Positions 32,153 through 40,727 of a DNA stretch of 64,000 nucleotides are shown one piece after another. The position numbers and the translations under genes were made by a program. This DNA is from a virus. How positions within the stretch are numbered: position 1 is the stretch's first letter; each line of letters begins with the position of its first letter. The stretch covers positions 1 to 64,000 of IMG/VR virus record IMGVR_UViG_3300027801_002586; one strand, 5' to 3'. A model generated the notes under the pieces. The model was not told where the DNA came from and did not search any database. It saw only the letters and a program-made list of their open reading frames with translations.

Positions 32153-32204
32153 TTTACAAACAAGGTTTAATAATAAACCACTAAACAAACAAGGAGTACA
32201 GGTT

Positions 32205-32408
32205 ATGTATTTTGAAACACAAGTAATATTTACAGAAGAAATCCCAACGAAGAATGGAGTACGAGAAAAGAAAACTCGTAGAGCATTTTTAGTTGAGTGT
32301 GATTCTGTATCAGTAGCAGAAGCAAAGGTAAATGAAACATTAAAAGATTCACCATATCCCTTTGAAGTTAAAGTAGCAAAAGAATCTAAAATTGTAGAGG
32401 TAATTTAG
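32205..32408 (+). CDS. DUF4494-like protein
   Basis: 67 residues behind AAGGAG. The pattern YFETQVIF ... KKTRRAFLVECDSVSVAEAKVNE ... FEVKVAKESKIVEVI follows the DUF4494 family of Bacteroidota genomes and phages (beta strands with a SxxEAE helix). Function unknown. A lineage hint for the host. Confidence 0.6.
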   Translation: MYFETQVIFTEEIPTKNGVREKKTRRAFLVECDSVSVAEAKVNETLKDSPYPFEVKVAKESKIVEVI

Positions 32409-32551
32409 TGAAACCAGATAAAGTAGAGATGGTATTTGATATCATAATTACAAGTCTTAAACTTGGAGCAGGATGTATATTACTATATGTGATGTATCAG
32501 TTCACTCAAGGTATGGGAGCATGGGTTGAATTAGATAGGATTACGAGATGA
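32408..32551 (+). CDS. small membrane protein
   Basis: 47 residues from a GTG that overlaps the previous stop. One hydrophobic segment (ITSLKLGAGCILLYVMYQF). No family recognised. Confidence 0.45.
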   Translation: MKPDKVEMVFDIIITSLKLGAGCILLYVMYQFTQGMGAWVELDRITR

Positions 32552-32584
32552 TGGGTTATTACAAATCTAATATAGGAGTTGAAC

Positions 32585-32791
32585 ATGAGTTATAAAGGTT
32601 GGGATACTATGTTAGGATTGTTTGGTGCTGGACTTATAATATTGGCAACACTATTATTTTTTGTTCCTTTTTGGGCATTGTGGAATTGGATAATGCCTGT
32701 ATTTGGATTACCAACATTGACGATTTTACAGAGTATAGGATTATACTTATTATTGAAACTTGTGATATTTACACCTACAACAAAGGAGTAA
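32585..32791 (+). CDS. small two-pass membrane protein
   Basis: 68 residues with AGGAG before the ATG at 32585. Two membrane segments (about 8-31, 42-62), Trp-rich loop. Holin-like in size but with nothing specific. Confidence 0.5.
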   Translation: MSYKGWDTMLGLFGAGLIILATLLFFVPFWALWNWIMPVFGLPTLTILQSIGLYLLLKLVIFTPTTKE

Positions 32792-32795
32792 CGAA

Positions 32796-32951
32796 ATGTC
32801 ACTTGCGGAAATAAAGAAAAAATTAGAAAAAGCCTACAATGAAGAGGATTGGGGTATAGTAGAAGATTTATTAGAAACATTATCATATGAAGTTGAAATC
32901 GAAGGCGAAGGTTTTTGGGGTGATGACGATGATGATGTGGAAAATGATTAA
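32796..32951 (+). CDS. small acidic protein
   Basis: 51 residues behind AAAGGAG. One charged helix, then an acidic end with five Asp in a row. It lies just before tmRNA. No family recognised. Confidence 0.5.
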   Translation: MSLAEIKKKLEKAYNEEDWGIVEDLLETLSYEVEIEGEGFWGDDDDDVEND

Positions 32952-32958
32952 GTAGTAT

Positions 32959-33299
32959 GGGGCTGCTTGGTATCGACAGGTGTTATTTGACACTTGGGTG
33001 CAACGGAGTTTGAACAAGACTCGCTACAAAAGGTTCACTTTGATTAATTGGCACACAAGCTAATTTAACTTACGCTTACGCGTAACATCTTACTTATGAC
33101 ACCGATAGTAAGATAAGATGTCGACATCGGTAGACCACTCTTTTTATAGGTTGGAGTTAAACTTAATCTTTCAGTTAAGCCATTCTGTGTAAAATGGTGA
33201 AGTGGGTTGGAGATAACTACTTATTTGGAATCTCACTAAGTTGTGAATGACCCTTTGGAAAAAGCAGACTGGACGCGGGTTCGACTCCCGCCAGCTCCA
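32959..33299 (+). ncRNA. ssrA: tmRNA (ssrA)
   Basis: The 5' end GGGGCTGCTTGGTATCGACA and 3' end ACGCGGGTTCGACTCCCGCC then AGCTCCA form the alanine-tRNA-like half, with a GGGGCTG/CAGCTCC acceptor including G3-U and a perfect T arm GCGGG/CCCGC. The tag frame is best read at 33050-33085 as GTQANLTYAYA then TAA; the small hydrophobic end fits a protease signal. Length 341 bases is normal for one-piece tmRNA. CCA is not encoded. It would rescue stalled ribosomes and mark products with a phage-specified tag. Confidence 0.95.
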
Positions 33300-33333
33300 C
33301 AAAACAATAAAAAATGAAAAGGTTATATTTAAA

Positions 33334-33651
33334 ATGGTAGAATATATTTTGTTAGGTATTCTTGCTCCTGTAGTTCTCAATCTAATGCACTTATTGGTTG
33401 GGATATATGTGGTGGTACAAAGAGGTAGTGTAATGTCATTAGGATTTTCTGGCATAAGTTTCTTAACTAAAACAATCGGAATGATGCTTCTAACTTGGGT
33501 AGGGGTAAGTAAATTAAACTTAGACGTTCAGATATTTGTGCCAATGTTGGCATTCTTTTGGTTCTTTACTCATATAGTAGAAGCCTTTGTGATACAACAT
33601 TACATAGATGAAAATCAATCTGAATATATTAAAGGGATACAAATAAAATGA
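33334..33651 (+). CDS. multi-pass membrane protein
   Basis: 105 residues from the ATG at 33334; a longer frame runs back into tmRNA and is rejected. Three hydrophobic segments (about 1-26, 34-54, 62-86). The layout resembles small ATP-synthase-subunit-I-like proteins, but I see no decisive motif. The stop overlaps the next ATG. Confidence 0.5.
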   Translation: MVEYILLGILAPVVLNLMHLLVGIYVVVQRGSVMSLGFSGISFLTKTIGMMLLTWVGVSKLNLDVQIFVPMLAFFWFFTHIVEAFVIQHYIDENQSEYIKGIQIK

Positions 33652-34244
33652 ATTTTAACAAGTTAGCTAGATATTTATATACGAGTGGAAATGACGATTC
33701 ATATGAATCAGTAATGAAAAATATAAGAACATATTCAAGTTTGGCTTTTATAGCCTTAGTGATATTTAATGGTTTCGTATGGACAACGATTTTTGATAAT
33801 TACAAGAGTTTTCATCAAGAAACTTTGGTGAACTTGAAAGAGGATAATCAGAAACTAAACAATTTAGTTTCGGAACATAACCTTGAGGGGATGGATGTGG
33901 TAGTAACGATGTATCATCCAGTTTCGTATCAAACAGACTCCACACCGAACATTCTCGCGGATGGAACGCGAATACGGGTACACAAAGCTAGTGAGTACCG
34001 ATACATAGCGGTTAGTAGGAATCTTTTGAAACGCTGGGGTGGTTGGTTAGATTACGGCGACTTTATTCTCTTAAAGGGAACTGACGGTAAAGATGGTATG
34101 TACCAAGTAAAAGATACAATGAACGCAAGATTTGTAAATCGTATAGACATCTTGGAATCACCAGGTACAAAACCATACAAGTTCGATATTGCTCAAATAT
34201 CAAGAGTGCCAGATGATACTTTTGTGTCATACAACAATAAATAA
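33648..34244 (+). CDS. membrane-anchored 3D/RlpA-like barrel protein, possible cell-wall lytic enzyme
   Basis: 198 residues. One membrane anchor (about 31-51), a short coiled stalk, then VTMYHPVSYQTDSTPNILAD ... YIAVSRNLLKRWGGWLDYGDFILLKG ... GMYQVKDTMNARFVNRIDI: the double-psi beta barrel with the three-aspartate 3D signature seen in MltA- and RlpA-type enzymes. These cleave peptidoglycan glycans. A membrane-tethered lytic or spore-resuscitation-like role at lysis is inferred. Starts in an ATGA overlap. Confidence 0.7.
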   Translation: MNFNKLARYLYTSGNDDSYESVMKNIRTYSSLAFIALVIFNGFVWTTIFDNYKSFHQETLVNLKEDNQKLNNLVSEHNLEGMDVVVTMYHPVSYQTDSTPNILADGTRIRVHKASEYRYIAVSRNLLKRWGGWLDYGDFILLKGTDGKDGMYQVKDTMNARFVNRIDILESPGTKPYKFDIAQISRVPDDTFVSYNNK

Positions 34245-34270
34245 AAAATAAAAAATACAACAGGTAATAA

Positions 34271-35890
34271 ATGAAAAAATGGTTTTATGAGAGAAGTAAG
34301 TTCTCTGAGTTTAAATCAAATACGACTTATCATAAGTTGTTAGAGATGTCAGTAGAGGATTTCAATGAGTGGGCACGATTGCTAAGACAAGAAGTAACTA
34401 CTCAATGGGATGAGTATGGAACACCACCTGTAATCGGTAGAGATGAAGATGGTATTATTCAAAAATTCAAAAAATTAAAAGACAATCCTTGTAATTATTT
34501 AATTGAAGATAATACTGGTGATGATGAATCACTTGGTATAATTAAAAACTTCAATAAAGATGCAAGTAGTGTTAATCAATTCTTCCCAACAATGTTAAAA
34601 ACAAAAATCAGTATTGGTGCATCAGCCGATAATGGATTATCTATATACGACCACTTTGGTGACCCAGAGTTAGAAGATAAGTTTGTTCACATTATGCGTA
34701 GAGCAGTAAAGAAAGATTCTATGTATAGTTGGAGTAGAAGTATTGTAACCAAGAAAGATGAGAATCCATTTTGGAATGGACAGACTGGTAAAGAGTTTAT
34801 TAGAGATGTACACGAGGGTAAAGTGTTTACTGGTAAATACAAAGATACAGGTATTGTACTTGCAAGAGTAAAAGAAAATACTGTCGGTAATTATGGTACA
34901 ATGAATGAAGAGTTTAAAGGACATGGAAATGTTTATTTAACTGCAGAGGAAGTACAAGAGTGTAAAGATAGTGGTTACTTGAATGATACACAATTAAGTA
35001 ACATACCAGATATAGTTTCAAGCGAAACGAGTAAGACTGGTAATGTAACTAAGTTCTTATATTTGATTAGACATTATGACAAAACTATCGGAATCTTTCC
35101 AAAGATATTACAAGTGTTTAGATTAGCGTGTGGACAACCTGCAGTAAACTTTCCACCATTAACTGCTAAACTTTTGTATGAAAAATTTACAAATCATATA
35201 GAAAATCAAGAACAAAAATTTCATATCTATGACCCATCCGCAGGTTGGGGTGGTAGAATATTAGGAGCAATGAGTTCTCGTAAGAATATTCATTATGTAG
35301 GTACAGACCCTAACCCAGATAACTTAGGTAGATATCAAGCAGTTGCTGATTTCTATAATAGTAATTGTGTTGATGATTTTTCTGATAACTTCAATAAGTT
35401 TTTTGATGTAGAGAAACAATCAAACACGTATGAAGTATTTAGTGATGGGAGTGAATTAATATCTAACAATCCAGCATTTCAAAAATATAAAGGTAAGTTG
35501 GATGTAGTATTTACTTCGCCACCATACTTTAATCGTGAACAATATTCCCAAGATGAGAATCAGTCGTTCAAAGCCTATAGTGAGTATCAAGACTGGAGAG
35601 ATAACTTCTTAGAACCCACTTTACGAACTGCGTATGAGTATCTCAAACGAGATAGATATATCCTTTGGAACATCGCTAGTATAAAGATAGGAGCAAATAC
35701 CTACTATGATTTAGAGGGTGATAGTAGAAAAATATTAGAAGAGCTTGGTTGTGAGTATAAAGGAAAGCTAAAAATGTTAATGACAAGGATGATTGGCTTA
35801 GACCCAAGTAAGACTGGAATATTAAATTCAGTACAATATGATAATAATGTTTATAAATTTGAACCTATATTTGTGTACTATAAAAGATGA
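34271..35890 (+). CDS. DNA methyltransferase (amino-MTase type) with large N-terminal domain
   Basis: 539 residues. The SAM site IYDPSAGWGGRILGAM begins near 318 and TSPPYFNREQYS near 415 is motif IV (an S/N/D-PPY type, N4-cytosine or N6-adenine). Motif I before IV is the usual order. Residues 1-300 have no motif I can name and may bind DNA. The gene overlaps the TS-like gene by 4 bases (ATGA). It either protects phage DNA or acts in a more complex modification with the following genes. Confidence 0.8.
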   Translation: MKKWFYERSKFSEFKSNTTYHKLLEMSVEDFNEWARLLRQEVTTQWDEYGTPPVIGRDEDGIIQKFKKLKDNPCNYLIEDNTGDDESLGIIKNFNKDASSVNQFFPTMLKTKISIGASADNGLSIYDHFGDPELEDKFVHIMRRAVKKDSMYSWSRSIVTKKDENPFWNGQTGKEFIRDVHEGKVFTGKYKDTGIVLARVKENTVGNYGTMNEEFKGHGNVYLTAEEVQECKDSGYLNDTQLSNIPDIVSSETSKTGNVTKFLYLIRHYDKTIGIFPKILQVFRLACGQPAVNFPPLTAKLLYEKFTNHIENQEQKFHIYDPSAGWGGRILGAMSSRKNIHYVGTDPNPDNLGRYQAVADFYNSNCVDDFSDNFNKFFDVEKQSNTYEVFSDGSELISNNPAFQKYKGKLDVVFTSPPYFNREQYSQDENQSFKAYSEYQDWRDNFLEPTLRTAYEYLKRDRYILWNIASIKIGANTYYDLEGDSRKILEELGCEYKGKLKMLMTRMIGLDPSKTGILNSVQYDNNVYKFEPIFVYYKR

Positions 35891-36573
35891 TAATAATTAA
35901 AGCAAACTCACCAACAGATGCTTGGATACAATCACACGAGTATCTTTTAGCAAATGGTAACAAAGATGTGATGAATGAAAGTATTAATATGTCGGTAGAG
36001 ATAGAAGATAACTTCGATGTCGATATAAAATTTGATGGAGTATTCAGAGAAATCTTTGGTGATGATAGAATAGATTATGCAAGTTCAGTTACATTTGTTA
36101 AACCAACAGAACATCCGTTTATGGATGAGTTACAATACAAACAGAATGATATCAAAGTAAAGTGGAATAAAACTTATTGGGGTAGAATGATTAATTGGGA
36201 TAATAGTTTTAATCAAATAGAACAAGTTATTAAAAGATTAAAAGAACATAAGAATAGTAAAACAATTGCAATGAGTATCTATGACCCAAAATCAGATGGT
36301 AGAAAAACTATGAGTGGAATGCCATGTTTATTATCGATAGATTTAAAACCACGAAAAGATGGATTGTATTTAACAGCATTCTTTCGTAGTATGAGAATTA
36401 GTAAAAGTGGTTATGCTGATTGGATGGCGTTGTGTGAATTAGGTAAGTTCTTATGTGAACAAGCAAATTTAAAATTAAAACGAGTTACCACAATTGGCGG
36501 TTCGGTACATATTGGGGATATGAATAACGAAAAGAAAAATGTGAGGGAGTTGCTTAGTGTGTGGAATAGTTAG
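35887..36573 (+). CDS. thymidylate-synthase-like protein, divergent
   Basis: 228 residues against about 264 for ThyA. WGRMINW, SKTIAMSIYDPKSDGR, GMPCLLSIDLKPR (Cys at about 147, the place of the TS nucleophile), FRSMRISKSGYADWMALCELGKFLC and TIGGSVHIGD follow the TS fold in order. The usual PCHxxxQF is PCLLSIDL and the DxGxPFN loop is replaced, so substrate or product should differ from dUMP to dTMP. TS relatives in phages include dCMP and dUMP hydroxymethylases used to make modified DNA. Overlaps both neighbours. Confidence 0.75.
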   Translation: MIIIKANSPTDAWIQSHEYLLANGNKDVMNESINMSVEIEDNFDVDIKFDGVFREIFGDDRIDYASSVTFVKPTEHPFMDELQYKQNDIKVKWNKTYWGRMINWDNSFNQIEQVIKRLKEHKNSKTIAMSIYDPKSDGRKTMSGMPCLLSIDLKPRKDGLYLTAFFRSMRISKSGYADWMALCELGKFLCEQANLKLKRVTTIGGSVHIGDMNNEKKNVRELLSVWNS

Positions 36574-38062
36574 TACTATTGGTTATACAGAAGATGATGT
36601 AGAGGTGATGTTACAGGAGATTGAACATCGAGGTAGAGACAACAGAGAAATTTATCAGAGTGGTAATGTTATACTTGGACATAATCGTTTAAGTATTAAT
36701 GATGTTAGTTCAGATGGGAATCAACCATTCGTATGGAATGATTATGCACTTGTAGTTAATGGTGAGATATGGAACTATCCACAATTAAGAAAAGAATATG
36801 AAGAACGAGGTTATAGATTTTTTAGTAATAGTGATTCGGAAATAATTTTATATTTGTATAAGGAGAATGAGTTACCAAGATTAGATGGTATGTTTAGTTT
36901 TGCACTACACGATACAATGACTAATCAATTAATTCTATCGAGAGATTGGGTTGGTAAGATACCATTATATATTTACAATAATGATACGAATATTATAGTA
37001 GCATCTGAAATGAAATCCATACTAAAAATATTACCACAAGCAGAATGTAAGTTTGTACCAAAAAATTCGGTGGTTACAATAGGAACTGAAACTGGAACAA
37101 TACATATTGAGAAAGATTATTATTTTAGTTTTTCGAAATATGAAGTAAAAGAATTTGACCAAGATGAAGTGAATAAAAAAACATATGAGTTATTGGATAA
37201 CGCTATTGAAAAAAGATTATTAAGTGATGTTAAGGTTGCAACTTGTTTGAGTGGTGGAATTGATTCAAGTGTGATTACTTATTTGTTAAGTAAGAAAGTA
37301 CCTGATATAGTATCTTATACAGTCAAGTTCGATGAAGATTCAAGAGATTTAATGTTTGCAAGAATGGTTGCAAAACATATTGATGTACCATTGGTTGAGG
37401 TTGAGATACCAAGAGACCCAGAAGAAATAAAAAGAAAATTTTTAGAAACAATTAGGGTTATAGAATATCCATCAACAGTCCAAATGGAAGTTGGTATTTT
37501 ACAAAGTTATGTTGCAGAACAAATGGCAAAGGATGGGGTTAAGGTTGCGTTTAGTGGTGAAGGTTCTGATGAGGCGTATGGTTCATATGGTATGGTAAGA
37601 ATGTTCAGTAAGAAACCTGACTGGAGTGATGTAAGAAAAAAGATGTTTGAAAAACAATACTATGGTAATTTACTTCGTGGTAATAATATTTTTATGAACT
37701 ATGGAACAATCGAATTAAGATGTCCATTCTTCGATTTGGATTTTTTAAATTACACCACAAACTTGAATCAGCCAGTATTGGATAATGGTGGTAACCAATG
37801 GAAGAAACCACTTGCTGAAGCATTTCGTGGCCACTTACCAGATGAAGTATGTGACCAAGAGAAAAGAGCATTTCAAAAGGGAACAAACTTTAAAGACTAT
37901 ATAGAAGATTTAATTCTTAATGATAGAGATTTAAATTTTAGAAATAGAAAAAAACTATTTCATTGTATAGGAGATAACTTTGAAAAAATATTTGGTTTCA
38001 AACATAAAGGTATGAGAGATACTTTGAGTGGAACTGAAAGTGGATTTAATAAATGGGCATGA
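36557..38062 (+). CDS. glutamine-dependent asparagine-synthetase-like amidotransferase
   Basis: 501 residues from a GTG, needed to give Cys at position 2 (MCGIV). The N-terminal Ntn glutaminase has GHNRLSIND and VVNGEIWNY; the ATP-pyrophosphatase loop is CLSGGIDSSVITYLL (about 232), with FSGEGSDEAYGSY later. Both half-reactions look complete. AsnB-type enzymes amidate Asp or, in related pathways, other carboxyls. Sitting between a TS-like and a PLP-enzyme gene, with overlaps at both ends, it may act on a small molecule or a nucleotide rather than on asparagine supply. Confidence 0.88.
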   Translation: MCGIVSTIGYTEDDVEVMLQEIEHRGRDNREIYQSGNVILGHNRLSINDVSSDGNQPFVWNDYALVVNGEIWNYPQLRKEYEERGYRFFSNSDSEIILYLYKENELPRLDGMFSFALHDTMTNQLILSRDWVGKIPLYIYNNDTNIIVASEMKSILKILPQAECKFVPKNSVVTIGTETGTIHIEKDYYFSFSKYEVKEFDQDEVNKKTYELLDNAIEKRLLSDVKVATCLSGGIDSSVITYLLSKKVPDIVSYTVKFDEDSRDLMFARMVAKHIDVPLVEVEIPRDPEEIKRKFLETIRVIEYPSTVQMEVGILQSYVAEQMAKDGVKVAFSGEGSDEAYGSYGMVRMFSKKPDWSDVRKKMFEKQYYGNLLRGNNIFMNYGTIELRCPFFDLDFLNYTTNLNQPVLDNGGNQWKKPLAEAFRGHLPDEVCDQEKRAFQKGTNFKDYIEDLILNDRDLNFRNRKKLFHCIGDNFEKIFGFKHKGMRDTLSGTESGFNKWA

Positions 38063-38898
38063 TAGAAACACCAATAGAAACCTATAAACTAAGTGGTATT
38101 GATGTAGATGTTAAACGAGATGATTTAGTTGGTGATGGTATTAATTATCCACGATGGGCAAAGATAGATGGTATCCGAAGAATATTAGAGAGTGCTGATA
38201 TAGATAAAACAAAACCACTAACACATTTATCAGTATATGGAAGTTGGACAGGTTGGGTACTGAGTGGTTTATGTAAAGAATATGGAATAGAATTTATTTC
38301 TGCTTATCCAGATACCCAAAGGTTTCCACAAATATTATTAGAAAGAGTTGTGGGTAATGGGGGAACTCTACATCCTATGAGACCCAACATGATGGCGTTT
38401 ATGCAAAATAAATTAAACACCCAAGCAAAAGAAAATGGTTGGCAACAATTACCATACGCGTTTAATCATCCAGCATATATTAATTACATGGGTGAGAGAA
38501 TGAAACAAGTTTTAGAAGAAAATGAATATGATAATCTTATAGTTAGTATCGGAAGTGGTGTTACTGCAAGTGGATTAATAAAAGAGTTTTTAGAATACAA
38601 TGATGATTGGTGGAAATTATCTGCCAAATCAAAAAAAGTTTATTCAATCACGATGAGTGCATTCTCATCAACAAAAAAGATTTTAAATGAGAATCACGCA
38701 GGTGATTTAAAAAACATACTACTCGAAAAATCACCATATGCATTTGATGATATGATGGATGACTATAAAGTACCATTTGATTGTAACGAATTTTGGGACA
38801 AGAAACAATGGTATTGGTTAGAGAATAATATACAGAACTTAAAAGGTAAAACCTTATTTTGGAATATCGGCGGTTCTTATTTAAATTCAATAAAATGA
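38053..38898 (+). CDS. PLP-dependent enzyme, fold type II (ACC deaminase / cysteine desulfhydrase-like)
   Basis: 281 residues. VKRDDLVGDGINYPRWAKIDG covers the region of the PLP lysine (Lys in WAKIDG), SVYGSWTGWVLSGLCKEYG follows, then SIGSGVTASGLIKEF (the phosphate-binding glycine loop) and FWNIGGS at the end. These match the D-cysteine desulfhydrase and aminocyclopropane-carboxylate deaminase group. The expected NKxRK is altered, so the reaction is open. It is last in a four-gene overlapping operon; the next promoter starts 10 bases later. Confidence 0.75.
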   Translation: MGMIETPIETYKLSGIDVDVKRDDLVGDGINYPRWAKIDGIRRILESADIDKTKPLTHLSVYGSWTGWVLSGLCKEYGIEFISAYPDTQRFPQILLERVVGNGGTLHPMRPNMMAFMQNKLNTQAKENGWQQLPYAFNHPAYINYMGERMKQVLEENEYDNLIVSIGSGVTASGLIKEFLEYNDDWWKLSAKSKKVYSITMSAFSSTKKILNENHAGDLKNILLEKSPYAFDDMMDDYKVPFDCNEFWDKKQWYWLENNIQNLKGKTLFWNIGGSYLNSIK

Positions 38899-38907
38899 AA
38901 AAAACAC

Positions 38908-38937
38908 TTGACTTGTATGGGCAAAAAGCCTTATATT
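38908..38937 (+). promoter_or_regulatory. TTGACT-18-TATATT promoter
   Basis: Consensus copy with GGGCAAAAAGCC; drives the HD-domain gene at 38971 and probably the late sigma factor behind it. Confidence 0.85.
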
Positions 38938-38970
38938 AAGTCATACTAAAATTGGAGATATATAAATAAT

Positions 38971-39744
38971 ATGAAGAGTTTAACAGCAGAAAAAATACAA
39001 GAGAATTACAACTCACTGCGAAATATTATCACTATGAATTTCTCGGGTGAACGACTTGAGAAATTAAATAAGATGTATGATTATTTCGAGGATAGGATGA
39101 TGTTAGCACCAGCAAGTGCAAAGGAACATTATCACAATGCTATGGTGGGTGGATATGTAGAACACGTATTACACATTGTAGATTTTTCACAATCAGTAAA
39201 AAAGTTGTGGGAAGAAAAGGGAGCAGAAATTGATTTTACAGATGAAGAATTAATCTTTGCTGCATTACATCACGACTTAGGTAAAGTAGGTAATTTAGAT
39301 TATGATTACTATATACCAAATGAATCAGATTGGCATAGGAAGAATCAAGGTAAGATTTATACACACAACCCTGAATTACCTTATATGACAGTAACGGATA
39401 GAGCATTTTATTTACTTCAACATTTTCAAATACCTTTAACAGAAAACGAATATATGGGTTTAATGTTAACAGATGGGATGTATGAAGATGCAAATAAAAA
39501 ATACTTAATGACGTTCTTACCAGAGACTGGATTACGAAGTCATATATCACGAATATTACACCAAGCAGATATGATGGCAACATTTATAGAATCTGATGAA
39601 TGGAAGCGTGGAGATAAAAAAGAAACTAAACGAGTTGCTAAATCAGTTGGTAACATCAAAAATGCAGTTGCAACAGAAGTTGATACTAAACTCAAAGGTG
39701 AAAATGCTAAAGAGTTATTTAACGAGTTGTTTGGAGATAAATAA
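38971..39744 (+). CDS. HD-domain phosphohydrolase
   Basis: 257 residues. HYHNAMVGGYVEHVLHIVDFS, ALHHDLGKVGNLDY (the HD pair) and LHQADMMATFIES give the histidine and aspartate ligands of an HD metal site. HD proteins hydrolyse nucleotides or cyclic nucleotides, and several work on oligonucleotide signals. Its message comes from its own promoter, and its stop overlaps the next start. Confidence 0.85.
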   Translation: MKSLTAEKIQENYNSLRNIITMNFSGERLEKLNKMYDYFEDRMMLAPASAKEHYHNAMVGGYVEHVLHIVDFSQSVKKLWEEKGAEIDFTDEELIFAALHHDLGKVGNLDYDYYIPNESDWHRKNQGKIYTHNPELPYMTVTDRAFYLLQHFQIPLTENEYMGLMLTDGMYEDANKKYLMTFLPETGLRSHISRILHQADMMATFIESDEWKRGDKKETKRVAKSVGNIKNAVATEVDTKLKGENAKELFNELFGDK

Positions 39745-40004
39745 TGGTAGTAGAAATATTGCTTGGGGTATTTGTAATAGTTTGTATAGCCCTAAGTTGG
39801 ACAACATATAATCAAATACAAAAAGTAGAAAGGTTAGAAGATTGGGTTGAGAACTTCTCGGCACAAATTATTTTAACACAACGAACACTTGCAGAATTAG
39901 ATTCTGAGGGTAAGTTTGAATCCGATGATGATATCGGAACAGTCTTTACAGCAATTAAAGATACGGTCAATGATTTAAATAAATTAACAATAGAGGATAT
40001 ATAA
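39744..40004 (+). CDS. small membrane-anchored protein
   Basis: 86 residues, TAATG overlap. A membrane segment (about 3-20) followed by an acidic helical part. It abuts the sigma factor gene. No family recognised. Confidence 0.5.
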   Translation: MVVEILLGVFVIVCIALSWTTYNQIQKVERLEDWVENFSAQIILTQRTLAELDSEGKFESDDDIGTVFTAIKDTVNDLNKLTIEDI

Positions 40005-40727
40005 ATGCCACCAAAAGCAAAAAAGACATCACCACGATATTACTTTCATCAAGGAACTGAAGATGCAATCGTCAGATTGAATAAAGAAACTCGTGCTCAT
40101 ATGAAACAACGAATTTACAATGAACATATTCGCACACCATTTGAGAAACTTGCTGAGAATATAATTCATACATTTAAATTTTATTACTTTGATGTTCCAT
40201 CGGATGATGTGAAACACGAAGTGGTATCATTCTTATATATGAACATCCACAAATTTGCTGAAGGTAAGGGAAAAGCTTTTTCATACTTTAGTATTGTTGC
40301 TAAGAATTATTTAATTTTACATAACAACAATAACTACAAGAAGATGAAACAACATGATTCTGAAGATGTAATGGATTATAAAAGAGACCCTGTCGGAGAA
40401 CTTCGAGGTAAGGAATCTAAATCTATGGCAATGGAATATATAGAACAACTTGCGGATTATTGGAGAAATAATTTAACAACAGTCTTTAAACGAAAGAAAG
40501 ATTTGGATGTTGCTAATTCTGTAGTGGAGTTAATTGATATGAGACATAATATTGATAACTTTAATAAGAAAGCATTATACATTCTTATTCGTGAGATGAC
40601 GGGTTCTAATACACAACACATTACTCGTGTAATTAATGTGATGAAGAAACATCATAATAATCTACACAAGGCTTATGTAGCTACTGGTTCAGTTGATACT
40701 AAACGAACTGGTAGTTGGTTTGAGTGA
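40005..40727 (+). CDS. late-transcription sigma factor (T4 gp55-like)
   Basis: 240 residues. PFEKLAENIIHTFKFYYFDVPSDDVKHEVVSFLYMNI and FAEGKGKAFSYFSIVAKNYLI form the core-binding and -10 region helices of the gp55 group of short sigma factors. In T4, gp55 directs host polymerase to late promoters with a TATAAATA box. The window contains a family of TATTTATATA-like sites before probable late genes, which are candidates for it. The stop overlaps the GH6 gene. Confidence 0.8.
   Translation: MPPKAKKTSPRYYFHQGTEDAIVRLNKETRAHMKQRIYNEHIRTPFEKLAENIIHTFKFYYFDVPSDDVKHEVVSFLYMNIHKFAEGKGKAFSYFSIVAKNYLILHNNNNYKKMKQHDSEDVMDYKRDPVGELRGKESKSMAMEYIEQLADYWRNNLTTVFKRKKDLDVANSVVELIDMRHNIDNFNKKALYILIREMTGSNTQHITRVINVMKKHHNNLHKAYVATGSVDTKRTGSWFE

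Noticed and set aside
33247-33333. N-terminal extension of the membrane protein after tmRNA
   Set aside because: Would encode the conserved 3' half of tmRNA; the ATG at 33334 begins directly with the membrane segment.
1627-38937. Repeated GGCAAAAAGCC units as a CRISPR array or transposon ends
   Set aside because: Copies are widely scattered, single, and always inside a promoter; no spacers, no transposase.
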